From positions 151,652,221 through 151,716,220 of the forward strand of contig OZ024930.1 of NCBI GenBank assembly GCA_964017235.1: DNA of 64,000 bases, written 5' to 3'. The stretch is from Sabellastarte sp. h YS-2021. Taxonomy: Eukaryota; Annelida; Polychaeta; Sabellida; Sabellidae. Below the pieces are notes generated by a model. The model ran no database searches and had not been told where the DNA came from. It saw only the letters and a list, made by a program, of their open reading frames with translations. Positions 11,896-24,780 of the stretch are shown piece by piece (within the stretch, counting starts at the first letter, position 1; every line of letters starts with the position of its first letter). The position numbers and the translations under genes were made by a program.

Positions 11896-13189
11896 TTAGA
11901 ATAAGAAATCTAAAATTCGCCAGGAATCTAAAAATCGCCACCTAAAACCTTAGTTAATTTTATGAAGAAAATGATGTTTTTATCTAAGAATTGGTATTTT
12001 TCAGTTCAAAAAGCCATAATTGTATCCACCAGATAGCATCCGGTGGATACTATGGATTTCGCTTCGTTATGCCGCCGCCGCAGTGTGTAGAGAGATTTCA
12101 CCGTTACCGCTCTAACGAAAAAAACATTATAGGTAGCCTTCTCAGATTTGCAGGATATATTCATAACCATAAAATCTTGCCTGGGAATATTTTTGGTCTC
12201 ATTTTGAAAAACAAGATGGCCGCCACGGGCGTTTTTTCGACTTTCAGCAAGGACTTTTGTTGGCCCTCTAGAGTAAAGGGTATTATAGGTAGAGATCTCA
12301 AATTTGCAGGGTATGTTGCTCATTACAAAATCTTGACTGGGAATATTTTTGGCCTCATTTTGAAAAACTAGATGGCCATCACGGGCATTTCTTTGTCAGT
12401 CATAAAAAGTGCTTATATCTCCCTTATTATTGGTCCTAGAGTTTTGGGATGGTAAACCAACCTATAGGAAATCATGGGCTGGGAATCTTTTGGCATGGTC
12501 AGATTTGACCTTGGACCCCTCCTTCAAGGTCAAACGAGGATAGCCAAACTTAAAAGTGCTTATAACTCGCTTATTATTGGTCCTAGAGGTTTGGGATGGT
12601 AAACCAACCTACAGGAAATCATGGGCTGGGAATCTTTTGATATGGTCTGATTTGACCTTGGACCCCTCCTTCAAGGTCAAATGAGGATAGCCAAACTTAA
12701 AAGTGCTTATAACTCGCTTATTATTGGTCCTAGAGGTTTGGGATGGTAAACCAACCTATAGGAAAACATGGGCTGAGAATCTCTTTGTGTGGTCATTTTT
12801 AAGCGTCCCGCAAGGGACGCTTGTTTGTGTATGGGAGAGCTTCAGGCTCCATTTTGTTTTCCTTATAACTCTGTAACCGTTAGGCGGATTCTTTTCAAAT
12901 TTGGCAGGTTTAGGCAGTAGCCTTGGGGAATTTTTTTGAATATGCTGCAGTGACATTTCAACCAATCAGAGAGGTCACATGACCAAAAATGTCTTTTTTC
13001 GGTGGGGAAGCTTGTCCGGATGATAACTTGAAAGGAATTTTATCAATTCACCTGAAACTTGGCAAATACATTCATTCTATTAAAATCTGGAAATCATTAG
13101 ATTTTGGCATTGATTGGTCAAGAAATGGCCGAGTAATTAATGATTAATTAATCATTACGAATTTTCCAAATAAGGAAAACACAAAAATG

Positions 13190-14110
13190 TTTATATCTCG
13201 AAAACCGTGCTAGATAGAGCGATTTCGGCGAAATTTTTGACCCACAGGGTATCTTTGCAGGGTAGCCATGTCAATTTTCAAAATATTTTTGTCTCGCCCA
13301 AAATGGCGGCCATTTTGAATTTTCGAAATTTTCGCAAAAATTGCAAAACACAAAAATGCTTATATCTCAAAAACCGTGCTAGATAGAGCAATTTCGACAA
13401 AATTTTTACCCCGCAGGATATCTCTGCGGAGTACTTTTCCCAATTTTCAAAAAATTTTTGTCTCGCCAAAAATGGCGGCCATTTTGAATTTTTGAAATTT
13501 TCACAAAAATTGCAAAACACAAAAATGCTTATATCTCGAAAACCGTGCTAGATAGAGCGATTTCGACGAAATTTTTGACCCAAAGGGTATCTCTGCAGAG
13601 TAGCCATGCCAATTTTCAAAAAAAATTTTGTCTCGCCAAAAATGGCGGCCATTTTAAATTTTCAAATTTTTCGCAAAAATTGCAAAACATAAAAATGCTT
13701 ATATCTCGAAAACCGTGCTAGATAGAGCGATTTCGACGAAATTTTTGGCCCACAGGGTATCTCTGTAGGGTAGCCATGCCAATTTTCAAAAAAATTTTGT
13801 CTCGCCAAAAATGGCGGCCATTTTGAATTTTGGAATTTTTCGCAAAATTGCAAAACACAAAAATGCTTATATCTCGAAAACCGTGCTAGATAGAGCGATT
13901 TCGACGAAATTTTTGACCCACAGGGTATCTCTGCAGAGTAGCCATGCCAATTTTCAAAAAAATTTTATCTTGCCAAAAATGGCGGCCATTTTGAATTTTC
14001 GAATTTTTGCGCAAAAATTGCAAAACACAAAAATGCTAATATTTCGAAAACCATGCTACATAGAGCGATTTCCACGAAATTTTTTATCTTCAGGGTATCT
14101 CTGCAGAGCA
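13190..14110. repeat. ~169-bp tandem repeat, 5 units (GGCGGCC family)
   Basis: ATGGCGG recurs at 13303, 13472, 13642, 13811 and 13979 (spacing 168-170). Each unit has 'tatatctcgaaaaccgtgc', 'gatagagcgatttc' and 'cagggtatctctgc'. It is related to the larger ~168-bp array in intron 2. Open frames on both strands here are products of the repeat and not genes. Confidence 0.85.
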
Positions 14111-14120
14111 GCTATCCCAA

Positions 14121-17100
14121 AGAGCTTTCACTTGGTGAAGTTTCAGACCCATAGCTAATTACTCACCTACTCAAAATGAGTAAATGCGAATTATCTCTAA
14201 AAGTATTGCAGATAGCCAATTTTTCTCAAATAACTCATTCACCTACTTTTGGGAGAGCTTTCACTTGGTGAAGTTTCAGACCCATAGCTAATTATTTACC
14301 TACTCAAAATGAGTAAATGCGAATTATCTCTAAAAGTATTGCAGATAGCCAATTTTTCTCAAATAACTCATTCATCTACTTTTGGGAGAGCTTTCACTTG
14401 GTGAAGTTTCAGACCCATAGCTAATTACTCACCTACTCAAAATGAGTAAATGCGAATTATCTAAAAGTATTGCAGATAGCCAATTTTTGTCAAATTAATC
14501 ATTTACCTACTTTTGGGAGAGCTTTCACTTGGTGAAGTTTCAGACCCATAGCTAATTACTCACCTACTCAAAATGAGTAAATGCGAATTATCTCTAAAAG
14601 TATTGCAGATAGCCAATTTTTCTCAAATAACTCATTCACCTACTTTTGGAAGAGCTTTCACTCTGTGAAGTTTCAGACCCATAGCTAATTACTCAACTAC
14701 TCAAAATGAATAAATGCGAATTATCTCTAAAAGTATTGCAGATAGCCAATTTTTCTCAAATAACTCATTCACCTACTTTTGTGAGAGCTTTCACTCTGTG
14801 AAGTTTCAGACCCATAGCTAATTACTCACCTACTCAAAATGAGTAAATGCGAATTATCTCTAAAAGTATTGCAGATAGCCAATTTTTCTCAAATAACTCA
14901 TTCACCTACTTTTGTGAGAGCTTTCACTTGGTGAAGTTTCAGACCCATAGCTAATTACTCACCTACTCAAAATGAGTAAATGCGAATTATCTCTAAAAGT
15001 ATTGCAGATAGCCAATTTTTCTCAAATAACTCATTCACCTACTTTTGGGAGAGCTTTCACTCTGTGAAGTTTCAGACCCATAGCTAATTACTCACCTACT
15101 CAAAATGAGTAAATGTGAATTATCTCTAAAAGTATTGCAGATAGCCAATTTTTCTCAAATAACTCATTCACCTACTTTTGGCAGAGCTTTCACTTGGTGA
15201 AGTTTCAGACCCATAGCTAATTATTCACCTACTGAAAATGAGTAAATGTGAATTATCTCTAAAAGTATTGCAGATAGCCAATTTTTCTCAAATAACTCAT
15301 TCACCTACTTTTGGGAGAGCTTTCACTTGGTGAAGTTTCAGACCCATAGCTAATTATTCACCTACTCAAAATGAGTAAATGCGAATTATCTCTAAAAGTA
15401 TTGCAGATAGCCAATTTTTGTCAAATTAATCATTTACCTACTTTTGGGAGAGCTTTCACTTGGTGAAGTTTCAGACCCATAGCTAATTACTCACCTACTC
15501 AAAATGAGTAAATGCGAATTATCTCTAAAAGTATTGCAGATAGCCAATTTTTCTCAAATAACTCATTCACCTACTTTTGGGAGAGCTTTCACTCTGTGAA
15601 GTTTCAGACCCATAGCTAATTACTCACCTACTCAAAATGAGTAAATGCGAATTATCTCTAAAAGTATTGCAGATAGCCAATTTTTCTCAAATAACTCATT
15701 CACCTACTTTTGGGAGAGCTTTCACTCTGTGAAGTTTCAGACCCATAGCTAATTACTCACCTACTCAAAATGAGTAAATGCGAATTATCTCTAAAAGTAT
15801 TGCAGATAGCCAATTTTTCTCAAATAACTCATTCACCTACTTTTGTGAGAGCTTTCACTTGGTGAAGTTTCAGACCCATAGCTAATTACTCACCTACTCA
15901 AAATGAGTAAATGTGAATTATCTCTAAAAGTATTGCAGATAGCCAATTTTTCTCAAATTAATCATTCAGCTACTTTTGGGAGAGCTTTCACTTGGTGAAG
16001 TTTCAGACCCATAGCTAATTACTCACCTACTCAAAATGAGTAAATGCGAATTATCTCTAAAAGTATTGCAGATAGCCAATTTTTCTCAAATAACTCATTC
16101 ACCTACTTTTGGGAGAGCTTTCACTCTGTGAAGTTTCAGACCCATAGCTAATTACTCACCTACTCAAAATGAGTAAATGTGAATTATCTCTAAAAGTATT
16201 GCAGATAGCCAATTTTTCTCAAATAACTCATTCACCTACTTTTGGCAGAGCTTTCACTTGGTGAAGTTTCAGACCCATAGCTAATTACTCACCTACTGAA
16301 AATGAGTAAATGTGAATTATCTCTAAAAGTATTGCAGATAGCCAATTTTTCTCAAATAACTCATTCACCTACTTTTGGGAGAGCTTTCACTTGGTGAAGT
16401 TTCAGACCCATAGCTAATTACTCACCTACTCAAAATGAGTAAATGCGAATTATCTCTAAAAGTATTGCAGATAGCCAATTTTTCTCAAATAACTCATTCA
16501 CCTACTTTTGGGAGAGCTTTCACTCTGTGAAGTTTCAGACCCATAGCTAATTACTCACCTACTCAAAATGAGTAAATGCGAATTATCTCTAAAAGTATTG
16601 CAGATAGCCAATTTTTCTCAAATAACTCATTCACCTACTTTTGTGAGAGCTTTCACTTGGTGAAGTTTCAGACCCATAGCTAATTACTCACCTACTCAAA
16701 ATGAGTAAATGCGAATTATCTCTAAAAGTATTGCAGATAGCCAATTTTTCTCAAATTAATCATTCACCTACTTTTGGGAGAGCTTTCACATGGTGAAGTA
16801 TCAGACCCATAGCTAATTACTCACCTACTCAAAATGAGTAAATGCGAATTATCTCTAAAAGTATTGCAGATAGCCAATTTTTCTCAAATAACTCATTCAC
16901 CTACTTTTGGGAGAGCTTTCACTTGGTGAAGTTTCAGACCCATAGCTAATTACTCGCCTACTCAAAATGAGTAAATGCGAATTATCTCTAAAAGTATTGC
17001 AGATACCCAATTTTTCTCAAATAACTCATTCACCTACTTTTGGGAGAGCTTTCACTTGGTGAAGTTTCAGACCCATAGCTAATTATTCACCTCAAAATGA

Positions 17101-17180
17101 GTAAATGTGAATTATCTCTTAATAGTATTGCAGATAGCCAATTTTTCTCAAATAACTCATTCACCTACTTTTGGCAGAGC
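14121..17180. repeat. 133-bp tandem satellite, 23 units
   Basis: The marker 'agagctttcac' recurs at 14121, 14254, 14387, 14518, 14651, 14784, 14917, 15050, 15183, 15316 and 15449, up to 17176. The spacing is 133 bp, with one 131-bp unit. Units differ at few positions (for example cttggtg versus ctctgtg) and contain 'taattactcacctactc' and 'aaaagtattgcagatag'. The low divergence points to recent expansion or homogenisation. Confidence 0.92.
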
Positions 17181-17689
17181 TTTCACACACGAAAATGAAA
17201 ATTGTGAATATCTCGGAAAAGCTATTTCTTTTGCTTTAATGCTCGGCGGGAGATACACACCGCGGCAGTGGTTTTGACAAAAATTTTTGTCTCCCCAAAA
17301 ATGGTGGCCATTTTGAATTTTCAAAGTTTTTGCAAAACACAAAAATGCTTATATCTCGAGAACCGTGCTATATGGAGCGAACTCAACAAAATTTTAGACC
17401 TGCTGGGTATCTCTGCAGAGTAGCCATGCCAATTTTCAAAATATTTTTGTCTCGCCAAATATAGCGGACATTTTTAATTTTTTTATTTTTTGCAAAACAC
17501 AAAAATGCTTATATCTTGAAAACCGTGCTAGATAGAGCAGACTGCGCTTACTTTGGTTGCCACAACAGTATAAGGCTAGAAACGAAGCATTTTCTTAATA
17601 CTTTAGCACTCACCTTTATATCCTTTTCGGGACTTTTTATTTTTGCTATGCAAAAACATTATCTTTTTTTTTTGCGAGCGATCCTCTAG

Positions 17690-18760
17690 TTGACCTTGTA
17701 CCGCTCCTTTAAGGTCAAACGAGGATAGCCAAACTTAAAAGTGCTTATAACTTGCTTATTATTGGTCGTACAGGTTTGGTATGGTAAAGCAACCTATAGG
17801 AAATCATGAGCTGGGAATCTTCTGGTGTGGTCAGATTTTAGCTTGGACCCCTCCTTCAAGGTCAAACAAAGATAGCCAAAGGTAAAAGTGCTTATAAATC
17901 ACTTATTATTGGTCATACAGGTTTGGGATGGTAAACCAACCTATAGGAAATCATGGGCTGGGAATCTTTTGGTGTGGTCGGATTTGACCTTGGACCCCTC
18001 CTTCAAGGTCAAACGAGGATAGCCAAACTTAAAAGTGCTTATAACTCGCTTATCTTTGGTCCTAGAGGTTTGGGATGGTAAACCAACCTATAGGAAATCA
18101 TGGGCTGGGAATCTTTTGGTGTGGTCTGATTTGATCTTGGACCTCTCCTTCAAGGTCAAACAAGGATAGCCAAACTTAAAAGTGCTTATAACTCGCTTAT
18201 TTTTGGTCCTAGAGGTTTGTTATGGTAAACCAACCTATAGGAAATCATGGGCTGGGAATCTTTTGGTGTGGTCTGATTTGACCTTGGACCTCTCCTTCAA
18301 GGTCAAACAAGGAGAGCCAAACTTAAAAGTGCTTATAACTCACTTATTATTGGTCCTAGAGGTTTGGGATGGTAAACCGACTTATAGGAAATCATGGGCT
18401 GGGAGTCTTTCGGTGTGGTCGGATTTGACCTTGGACTCCTCCTTCAAGGCCAAATGAGGATAGCCAAACTTGAAAGTGCTTATAACTTGCTTATTATTGT
18501 TTGCAATGTGAAACCACCTTATAGGAAATCATGGGCTGGGAATCTTCTGATGTGGTCTGGTTTGACCTTGAGCCCCTCCTTCATGGTCAAATGAGGACAG
18601 TCAAACTTAAAAGGGTTTATAACTCATTTATTATTGATCCTAGAGGTTTGCAATGTGAAACCAACTTGCAAGATATTGTGGGCTGGGAATCTACTGATGT
18701 CCGATTTGACCTTTGACCTCTCCGTCAAGGTCAAACGATGGTTCACTGGCTTTGGAGAGT
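17690..18760. repeat. 147-bp tandem satellite, ~7 units (continuation)
   Basis: These are the same units as at 12430-12795: 'aagtgcttataactcgctta', 'gtcctagaggtttggg', 'gaaatcatgggctgggaatc' and TTTGACCTTG ... CAAGGTCAAA. The last units are more diverged. It is the right part of the array split by the 133-bp element. Confidence 0.88.
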
Positions 18761-18871
18761 TGTCTTTCCAGTGGATACAGATTTGCACCGGTTCTCCGAT
18801 GCGTAGGTCTAGTTTATTTTCACATGTGGCCAATTTCAGATATGTGGCGAATTTTAGATTTCTTACTCTAA

Positions 18872-19676
18872 CAAATATTTTAGTACTCTAATAGCCTTGT
18901 GTATCATATATATTAGGAGACAGAAACTCTTATCTAATTTAATTATTTACTAAATGCTTAAAAGTTAAATTTTCTGTCAAAATCAGTAAATCTTTATATT
19001 TGATAATCATTATATTTACACTATACAAGACTGCAAAAGAAATGCAATTGAGAGTACCAAGTAATTTCATAATGTCCAATAAATATAATGTTATAAAACA
19101 ACACTGAATTTGTAAAATTATGCTAATGTTGTTACTTATTGATATTTATACAGAATTTTAATGTTGGTGGGAACCATTTGGACTGCTTCTCACATATACA
19201 CGCATCTCACAAGTTTTTAGGGTACATATTTTAAATACTAGTAAATGTTTTTGCCCACCACAGAATTTTCTATTAAAAAATAAACGTTATGTAGAATCTC
19301 TGGTTAAATAGAATGTGTTTTTGGATCCCTATCGATTTTTTCTGGCTATTTGTCAGCTGGAATTGTAATCTGACATCAGTTTAGCAACCATTAGGGATAA
19401 ATCCTTTTACAGGTTTCAGTGAAGGAAATGAGATTTGATTGCAAAGGAAATTGATATGTCAAAACACAATCACAAGTTGATTGTCACCAAGGTAATTGTG
19501 CCTTCTAGGGATTTTTTTTTGTAATCCTTGTGTCTCCATCTGAGACACCAATGATTAACCTTGACTTAGTATCATAGAATACTGTGGCTAATTTCTTCTA
19601 GAGTTTGATCGCATTGAATGACTACCAGACTTGAATGTTTACCTTGTGTGTAAGTTACTGTAATGTATGAGTTATT
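18872..19676. other. Intronic sequence without recognised features
   Basis: AT-rich. I see nothing beyond short homopolymers. Confidence 0.4.
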
Positions 19677-20040
19677 ACCTCCACCAAAGGGTTATGTTTT
19701 TGGGTGCATTAACACGTCTGTTCGTCTGTGTTCACAGTAACTCCAAAAGTAATGAACTGATCTGACTTTTTTATGTTGGGAGTGTCTGACCAAAATAATA
19801 AGTGATTAAATTTTGGAAATGGTCCTGATAATATTCTCGATATAAAAAATCCCAAATTTTCAAAGGTCCTATTTTCAATTTATTTTCAATTACTTTGGCT
19901 TCCCGGTTGACATAGACTGATCTTCATGAAAATTTTTATGTGGGAATGGACTGGCCAAAGGAAGAAGTGATTATCTTTTGGTAAAGATCCAGATATTATT
20001 CTGGATACAAAAATCCCAAATTTTTGTAAACAATCATCCA
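19677..20040. repeat. Dispersed repeat of two ~160-bp diverged units
   Basis: Two units share 'gtctgaccaaaataataagtg' / 'ggactggccaaaggaagaag' and 'ataatattctcgat' / 'atattattctggat', ending in 'aaaatcccaaattttt'. The opening 'acctccaccaaagggttatg' and the fret 'cgtctgttcgtctgtg' look like other hairpin-headed elements, but I could not define the ends. Confidence 0.45.
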
Positions 20041-20608
20041 GGTGAAGTCTGCACACTACGGGTGCTTTCTAGACTCAAGTTATAAATATTGAGGTACATA
20101 GATTCGGCATATATCTAGTGCTTTGTCAACCCGCACTCAATTTAGTCAGAATGTCACAGTGTGGTTTGCTTTCAGACTTACTTAAAACCAATGAAAAAAT
20201 GAAACTTTGGATGGATCAGTTTTTCTGACTGTTTGTAGACATAAAGACTAGACAAAACATATTTTCTATCCTATGATTTCCTGTGTAGGCAGTAATTGTC
20301 TCTTCAACACATTACGGATCCTAATTACCACCTCGGTGACCCATCTGCAAGTGTACACAAGTGGACAAATAATCCCTCAGATAATTAGCATCTCCATACA
20401 AATGGACCAATTGTTAGGGGCCCATGTGGACATCCAATGTAAATAGTTTTTCCTCTGTTTATAGAATTGTCCTGTTTTTCCCTGGGCTGCAATATGCTCA
20501 ACACTTGTCAGTCTAATGTAGCATTCAGACTGTAGAATTAATTCAGGGGACCTCCATTGAAGTAGATTATGGTTTAGTGTGAATGCTCAGAATCTGGGTT
20601 GTTTTATA
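20041..20608. other. Intronic sequence without recognised features
   Basis: I see no gene or clear repeat, apart from a possible outer flank (gcattcagactgta, gtgtgaatgctcag) of the foldback element that follows. Confidence 0.4.
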
Positions 20609-21385
20609 CCCTGTTCACACTACAATCCGTGTTGACAAGGATTGAGGGTTGAAGCAGATTGAAGCAGATTCATCTCATTCCTGATTGAGTGTCCACTCTA
20701 CAGAGTTTAATCTGGATTGAGAAGTTTCATAAAACTGAGTACAGTAAAACCTCAAAAATTATCTTTATAAACAAATTTGTTAACATAACAATTATTTTCC
20801 TAATTTTGACAAATTTGATACACTTAATATTGATTATTTATAATTTTTATTATTTACCCCATAGGTAAAATCTTACGAAGTAATTATTTTAAACCAAACA
20901 AAAATATTTTATTGTTAAGAATGTCTTACTTGTGCAAAACAGATCAAAAGTAATCATATTATTAATCTATTATCCTGTTATATATGCAAATTTTCTGATA
21001 TACAGTTTATTCATAATTGCAATCATGTAAAAATTACTGAAGGGTATACTCTAATGGTCTTTGATTTAATTAGGTCCTTCTGCTAACAAAGGATTAAGGT
21101 AGAGATAAGTGACACATGAGTACTAGTTTAAGCATTTGTTTCATGACCATAAGTCAATTGTTTACAGTATCAGTGCACTCAATCCTTGTCAACCCGGATT
21201 AAGAGGGTTCACACTATAAAGAGGGTTGAACCAATCTGCTTCAGTCTGCTTCAATCCACCTCTTGAGTGGGGTTGAGATTTACCCTTGTCAACCCGGGTT
21301 GTGAGCATTCAGACTTGTCTCCAATCTGGTTCAATCTGTGTCAGTCTGAGTTGAATCACTAGTCTGAACGCCAGGATAGATAATG
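20609..21385. mobile_element. Foldback MITE-like element, (A)CCCT(G)TTCACACTAC family
   Basis: The left end has taccctgttcacactac followed by 'gttgacaaggattgagg' and 'gttgaagcagattgaagc'. The right part (21180-21360) has the inverted versions ('cactcaatccttgtcaac', 'tctgcttcaatccacc'). The arms are about 150-200 bp, imperfect, around an AT-rich centre. It has no coding sequence. It may belong with the elements at 42895 and 45209. Confidence 0.5.
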
Positions 21386-21680
21386 TCTTAAGTGGCCTGT
21401 TCCCTATTCACGTTTGCAGTCCCCTGTAGGTTCCCACCCTATAAATTATCCATTCAGGAGGTGGACCTGTTCATTCTGAATGCTTGTGATCAATGTTTGG
21501 AACATTTGGGATCGACTTTGGAACTGGCAGTTTTTGTTTTGATCTGGATCATTTTGAAGTGTTTGGGAGTGGATCCTGTGTGTTTCTGTTTGAAATTATC
21601 ACAAACTATTGCTGATCCTTATCAGATCTTGCACTTGTGCATAAACCTCTCTTAAAAGCTCTCTTAACATTTTTAGAACA
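21386..21680. other. Intronic sequence without recognised features
   Basis: An 87-codon open frame lies here but has no recognisable domain. I treat it as chance. Confidence 0.4.
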
Positions 21681-21683
21681 ATC

Positions 21684-24130
21684 TTTATATCCCCAGACGA
21701 AAGTCGGGGATATATTGGATTCAGGTCCGTCGCGCCGCCGCCGCCGCCGCCGCCGCCGTAGAAATTTCCTTGTGGACGCGATAACTCAAAAACAAATTAA
21801 TATTTTTTTTTCAAACTTGGTACACATGTTAAGGGTGCCCAAAGGAAGATCCCTATTTTAAGGTGACCTTAAACTCCCAGTAAAAAAGAACTTATGGCCA
21901 CCTTAAGGTCAGAAATTGCACTTTTGGCCACTTAGAGCCCTGTAGGTCACAAACTATGATGCTCAGCTGGCTGAAATTTTACCTGACAACACATTAATAT
22001 GTTCTTAGTACATGTGCCGAAAATCACGACTTTAAGTTGAGGAGAAAATTGTGTTTGAGGCCCATAAATACCCCCACTTAGGGATTTTTTGCTATACTTT
22101 ACACATATTTTGCCCTATAATTTGGAAGTGATAATTCTGATGAGTCTCAAACTGCGCTAGGTATAACTTTGATATGTAATCCTTGTCTGTAGAAAATTTT
22201 AGGGCTGTAGGTTTACCCAAAGGGGTCGACTTAAGGTCTCAAAAGTGCCCACAGAGACCCAATTTATGCACTTTTTGCCACTTTCAAGCACTGTAGCTTT
22301 CAAACTATGTCTCTCATCTAAGTTAAATATCATCTGGGAATATATCTATGTGTTTTCTTATATGTGCCCCAACATTTAGGCCTTTAATAGACAGTTAACC
22401 TGTGTATCAGGACCATAAACACCCACCCGAGTGACCCTTATAAGACATTTTTCACATCTTTTTCCCTGTAACTTGGAAATGGTAAGTCTGAGAAGTTTCA
22501 AACTGTATTAGATATATATTCTGTGTGTAATCTTAGTATGTAACAGATTTTAAGTCTGAAGCTTTAATTTTGAAGGTCAAATTGAGGTCTCTAAAAGGCT
22601 CCCAAAGACCCAATATTTGGACTTTTTGCTACTTTTAAGCCCTGTGACTGTCAAACTATGTGACTGATAGAGCTCAAATCCTATCTGAGAAGATATTAGT
22701 ATGTTATTTTTATATGTGCCAAAAATTAAGGCTTTAAGAAGACATTTAACCTGTGTATGAGGACCATAAATCCCCACCCGAGTGACCATTTTTAGACATT
22801 TTTCACATATTTTTCCCTGTAACTTGGAAATGGTAAGTCTAAGAAGTTTCAAACTGTATTAGATGCATATTCTATGTGTAATCTTAGTATGTGACAAATT
22901 TTAAGTCTGAAGCTTTAATTTGAAGGCCACATTTAGGTCTCTAGAAGGCCCCATAAAGACCCAGTATTTGGACTTTTTGCCAATTTTAAGGCCTGTGACT
23001 GTTAAACTATGTGACTGATAGAGCTGAAATCTCATCTGGGAATACATTATTATGTTCTTTTTACATGTGCCAAAAATCAAGGCTTCAAGTAGACATTTAA
23101 CCTGTGTATGAGGACCTTTAACACCCACCTGAGTGACCCTTTTAAGACATTTTTCACATATTTTGCTCTGTAACTTGGAAATGGTAAGTCGGAGAAGTTT
23201 CAAACTTTATTAGATACATATTCTATGTGTAATCTTAGTATGTAACAAATTTTAAGTCTGAAGCTTTAATTTGAAAGCCACATCGAGATCTCTAAAAGGC
23301 CCACAATGACCCAATATTTGGACTTTTTACCACCTTTAAGCCCTGTAACTGTTAAACTATGTGATTGATGGAGCTGAAATCCCATCTGGGAATGCATTAT
23401 TATGTCCTTTTTACATATGCCGAAAATCAAGGTTTTTAGTAGACATTTAACCTGTGTATGAGGGCCATAGACACTCGCCCAAGTGCCTTTTTTGACATTT
23501 TTTCCGTATTTTGCCCTGTTATTTGGAAATGCTTAGTGTGACAAGTCTTAAACTGTATTATATATGATTTTTGTTTGTTATGTATGTCCCCCCAAAAAGT
23601 TTCAGATCTGTAGTTTAATTGCTAAGGTCTCTTTAACAATTGTAAAATGCTCACAGAAACCCAATTTATGGATATTATGCCACTTTAAAGCCCAGTAACT
23701 GTCAAACTATGTGGGTTATAGAGCTGAAATCTTTGAATTTTTAAAAGGAAATGCCTGTCTATTTAAATTTTGAATATTAATAATGTTATGGCTATCTTAG
23801 TCTTTTAAGAACTTATTTTTGTGTGTTATACCTCTGCTTGCTGAGTTTTTCACTTTTTAAAATGAAACTGGTGAAACATATTGAAGTAGACAAAATGGAC
23901 ACTTTAAGTGAGCTTTAAGTCCCAATATTAATGAAATTATATCCTTATGTAGTAAAACTAGGGGATTTTTAACCCTCAACTAGCCCAGTTTTATTCAACT
24001 TGCCTCAGTTAATTTTGGCACAGCTCCTACAGTTATGAACTCATTTCAGTTGATAATCACATACTTAAAATTCTCAATTCTTTTTGTATTTGAGTACCCC
24101 TTTTATATAGATTGTTTGTTTACCATTTAT
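21684..24130 (+). mobile_element. Hairpin-headed element with 350-bp tandem repeat
   Basis: It starts with the hairpin TATCCCC-agacgaaagtc-GGGGATA (about 21690) and then a run of about nine CCG triplets (21730-21757). A leader sharing 'ggtgaccttaaactcccag' with the element at 4106 follows. Next come six units of about 350 bp: the marker '(g)tcaaactatg' falls near 21948, 22299, 22650, 23001, 23351 and 23701. The right end is unclear; C-rich sequence lies at about 24140-24175. No coding capacity. Confidence 0.65.
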
Positions 24131-24489
24131 GCTCAACCCACATCCCCCCACCCGGATTCCCCCCACCCACCTCTGGGACCTCCAGCTATATTGAGTGACA
24201 CTAAATAAACAAAGGTATTTAATGATATCAGATGAGAAACAAAGAACTCAATGGGGTTGCAGATCTTGTGTAATAGTGAGAGAGGTGTGGAGAAGGGGAG
24301 AGGGGTGGGGGTGGGAGGTGGTGGGCTTCATTACATATAACACAAAGGGGAGTCAGAACTGAGATTGTGTCACATATTTAGGTTGCATATATATGGACCA
24401 CATATATAGGTATAGAGGAAATGAATAACTGAAAACAATTTGCAAATTCTAAAAATAATATAATAAAATAATAATATAAATAATTTTTT

Positions 24490-24780
24490 TTAAATAATAT
24501 TTTATTTGTGAACAAATATAGAAACAGATATGCGCTTTTGGGATTATGAATTTTAGAATGGACATTGAATCATCAATCATTTAAATACTTTGAAGGAAGA
24601 TTGAAAAATATGATGAGTTGAGTTAAAAAATAATATTTTATTTGTCAACAAATATAGAAACAGATATGCTCTTTTGGGATTATTATTTTAGAATGGACAT
24701 TCAATCATCAATCATTTAAATACTTTGAAAATAGGTTTAGAGTTATCATTGCAGGAAGATTGAAAATATAATTTGAGTTA
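24490..24780. repeat. Tandem duplication, ~136-bp offset
   Basis: 'taatattttatttgtgaac' at 24495 and 'taatattttatttgtcaac' at 24631 begin two copies. Each continues through 'aatatagaaacagatatg', 'ttttagaatggacatt' and 'atcatcaatcatttaaatac'. The copies differ by a few substitutions and small indels. Confidence 0.8.

Larger units (their letters stand above)
12801..17689 (+). mobile_element. Helentron/HINE-like element carrying the 133-bp satellite
   Basis: The left end is a perfect hairpin, AAGCGTCCC-gcaa-GGGACGCTT (12801-12822). A ~370-bp leader, five 169-bp units, twenty-three 133-bp units and two more related units follow. The right end has the stem TTTTTGC-tat-GCAAAAA (17640-17656) and CTAG at 17686-17689. 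The flanks 'gtggtcattttt' and 'tgaccttg' together rebuild the interrupted 147-bp unit, with the join in a run of T. A second copy of this element occurs at 45776-53076. Confidence 0.75.
12021..18812 (+). mobile_element. Helentron/HINE-like element carrying the 147-bp satellite (interrupted)
   Basis: The left end has the hairpin GTATCCACC (12022-12030) / GGTGGATAC (12042-12050), followed by a gccgccgccgcag stretch. Two longer units with 'aagatggcc' and 'gggaatatttttgg' follow, then 147-bp units (marker gggctggg at 12476, 12623 and 12770). The array is cut at about 12800 by another element and resumes at 17690 for roughly seven more units up to about 18750. The 3' end is CTAG at 18809-18812 followed by T. 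The flanks belong to the split MITE. Non-autonomous: no Rep/helicase frame is present. Confidence 0.7.
11896..18871. mobile_element. Palindromic MITE split by a later insertion (halves 11896-12020 and 18813-18871)
   Basis: The left half begins ttagaataagaaatctaaa and runs to aaaaagcc. The right half ends tttagatttcttactctaa. Together they match, in reverse orientation, the near-complete 231-bp MITE at 61279-61509, except for about 47 bp missing around the break. The 6.8-kb element 12021-18812 sits between the halves. The MITE has terminal inverted repeats and no coding sequence. Confidence 0.75.

Noticed and set aside
13278-14158. Open frames with similar MAAILNF/FSRYKHFCVLQFL peptides in introns 1 and 3
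   Set aside because: Same reason: they follow the 169-bp satellite units at 13190-14110 and 50940-51380.
14121-17180. Possible CRISPR array because of regular repeats
   Set aside because: Units are 133 bp and contiguous with no unique spacers, and the host is an animal. It is a satellite.
18182-18891. Overlapping frames with YRKSWAGNLLVWSDLTLD repeats
   Set aside because: Translation of the 147-bp satellite. No start context, no domain, and the same text occurs at 49635-49844.
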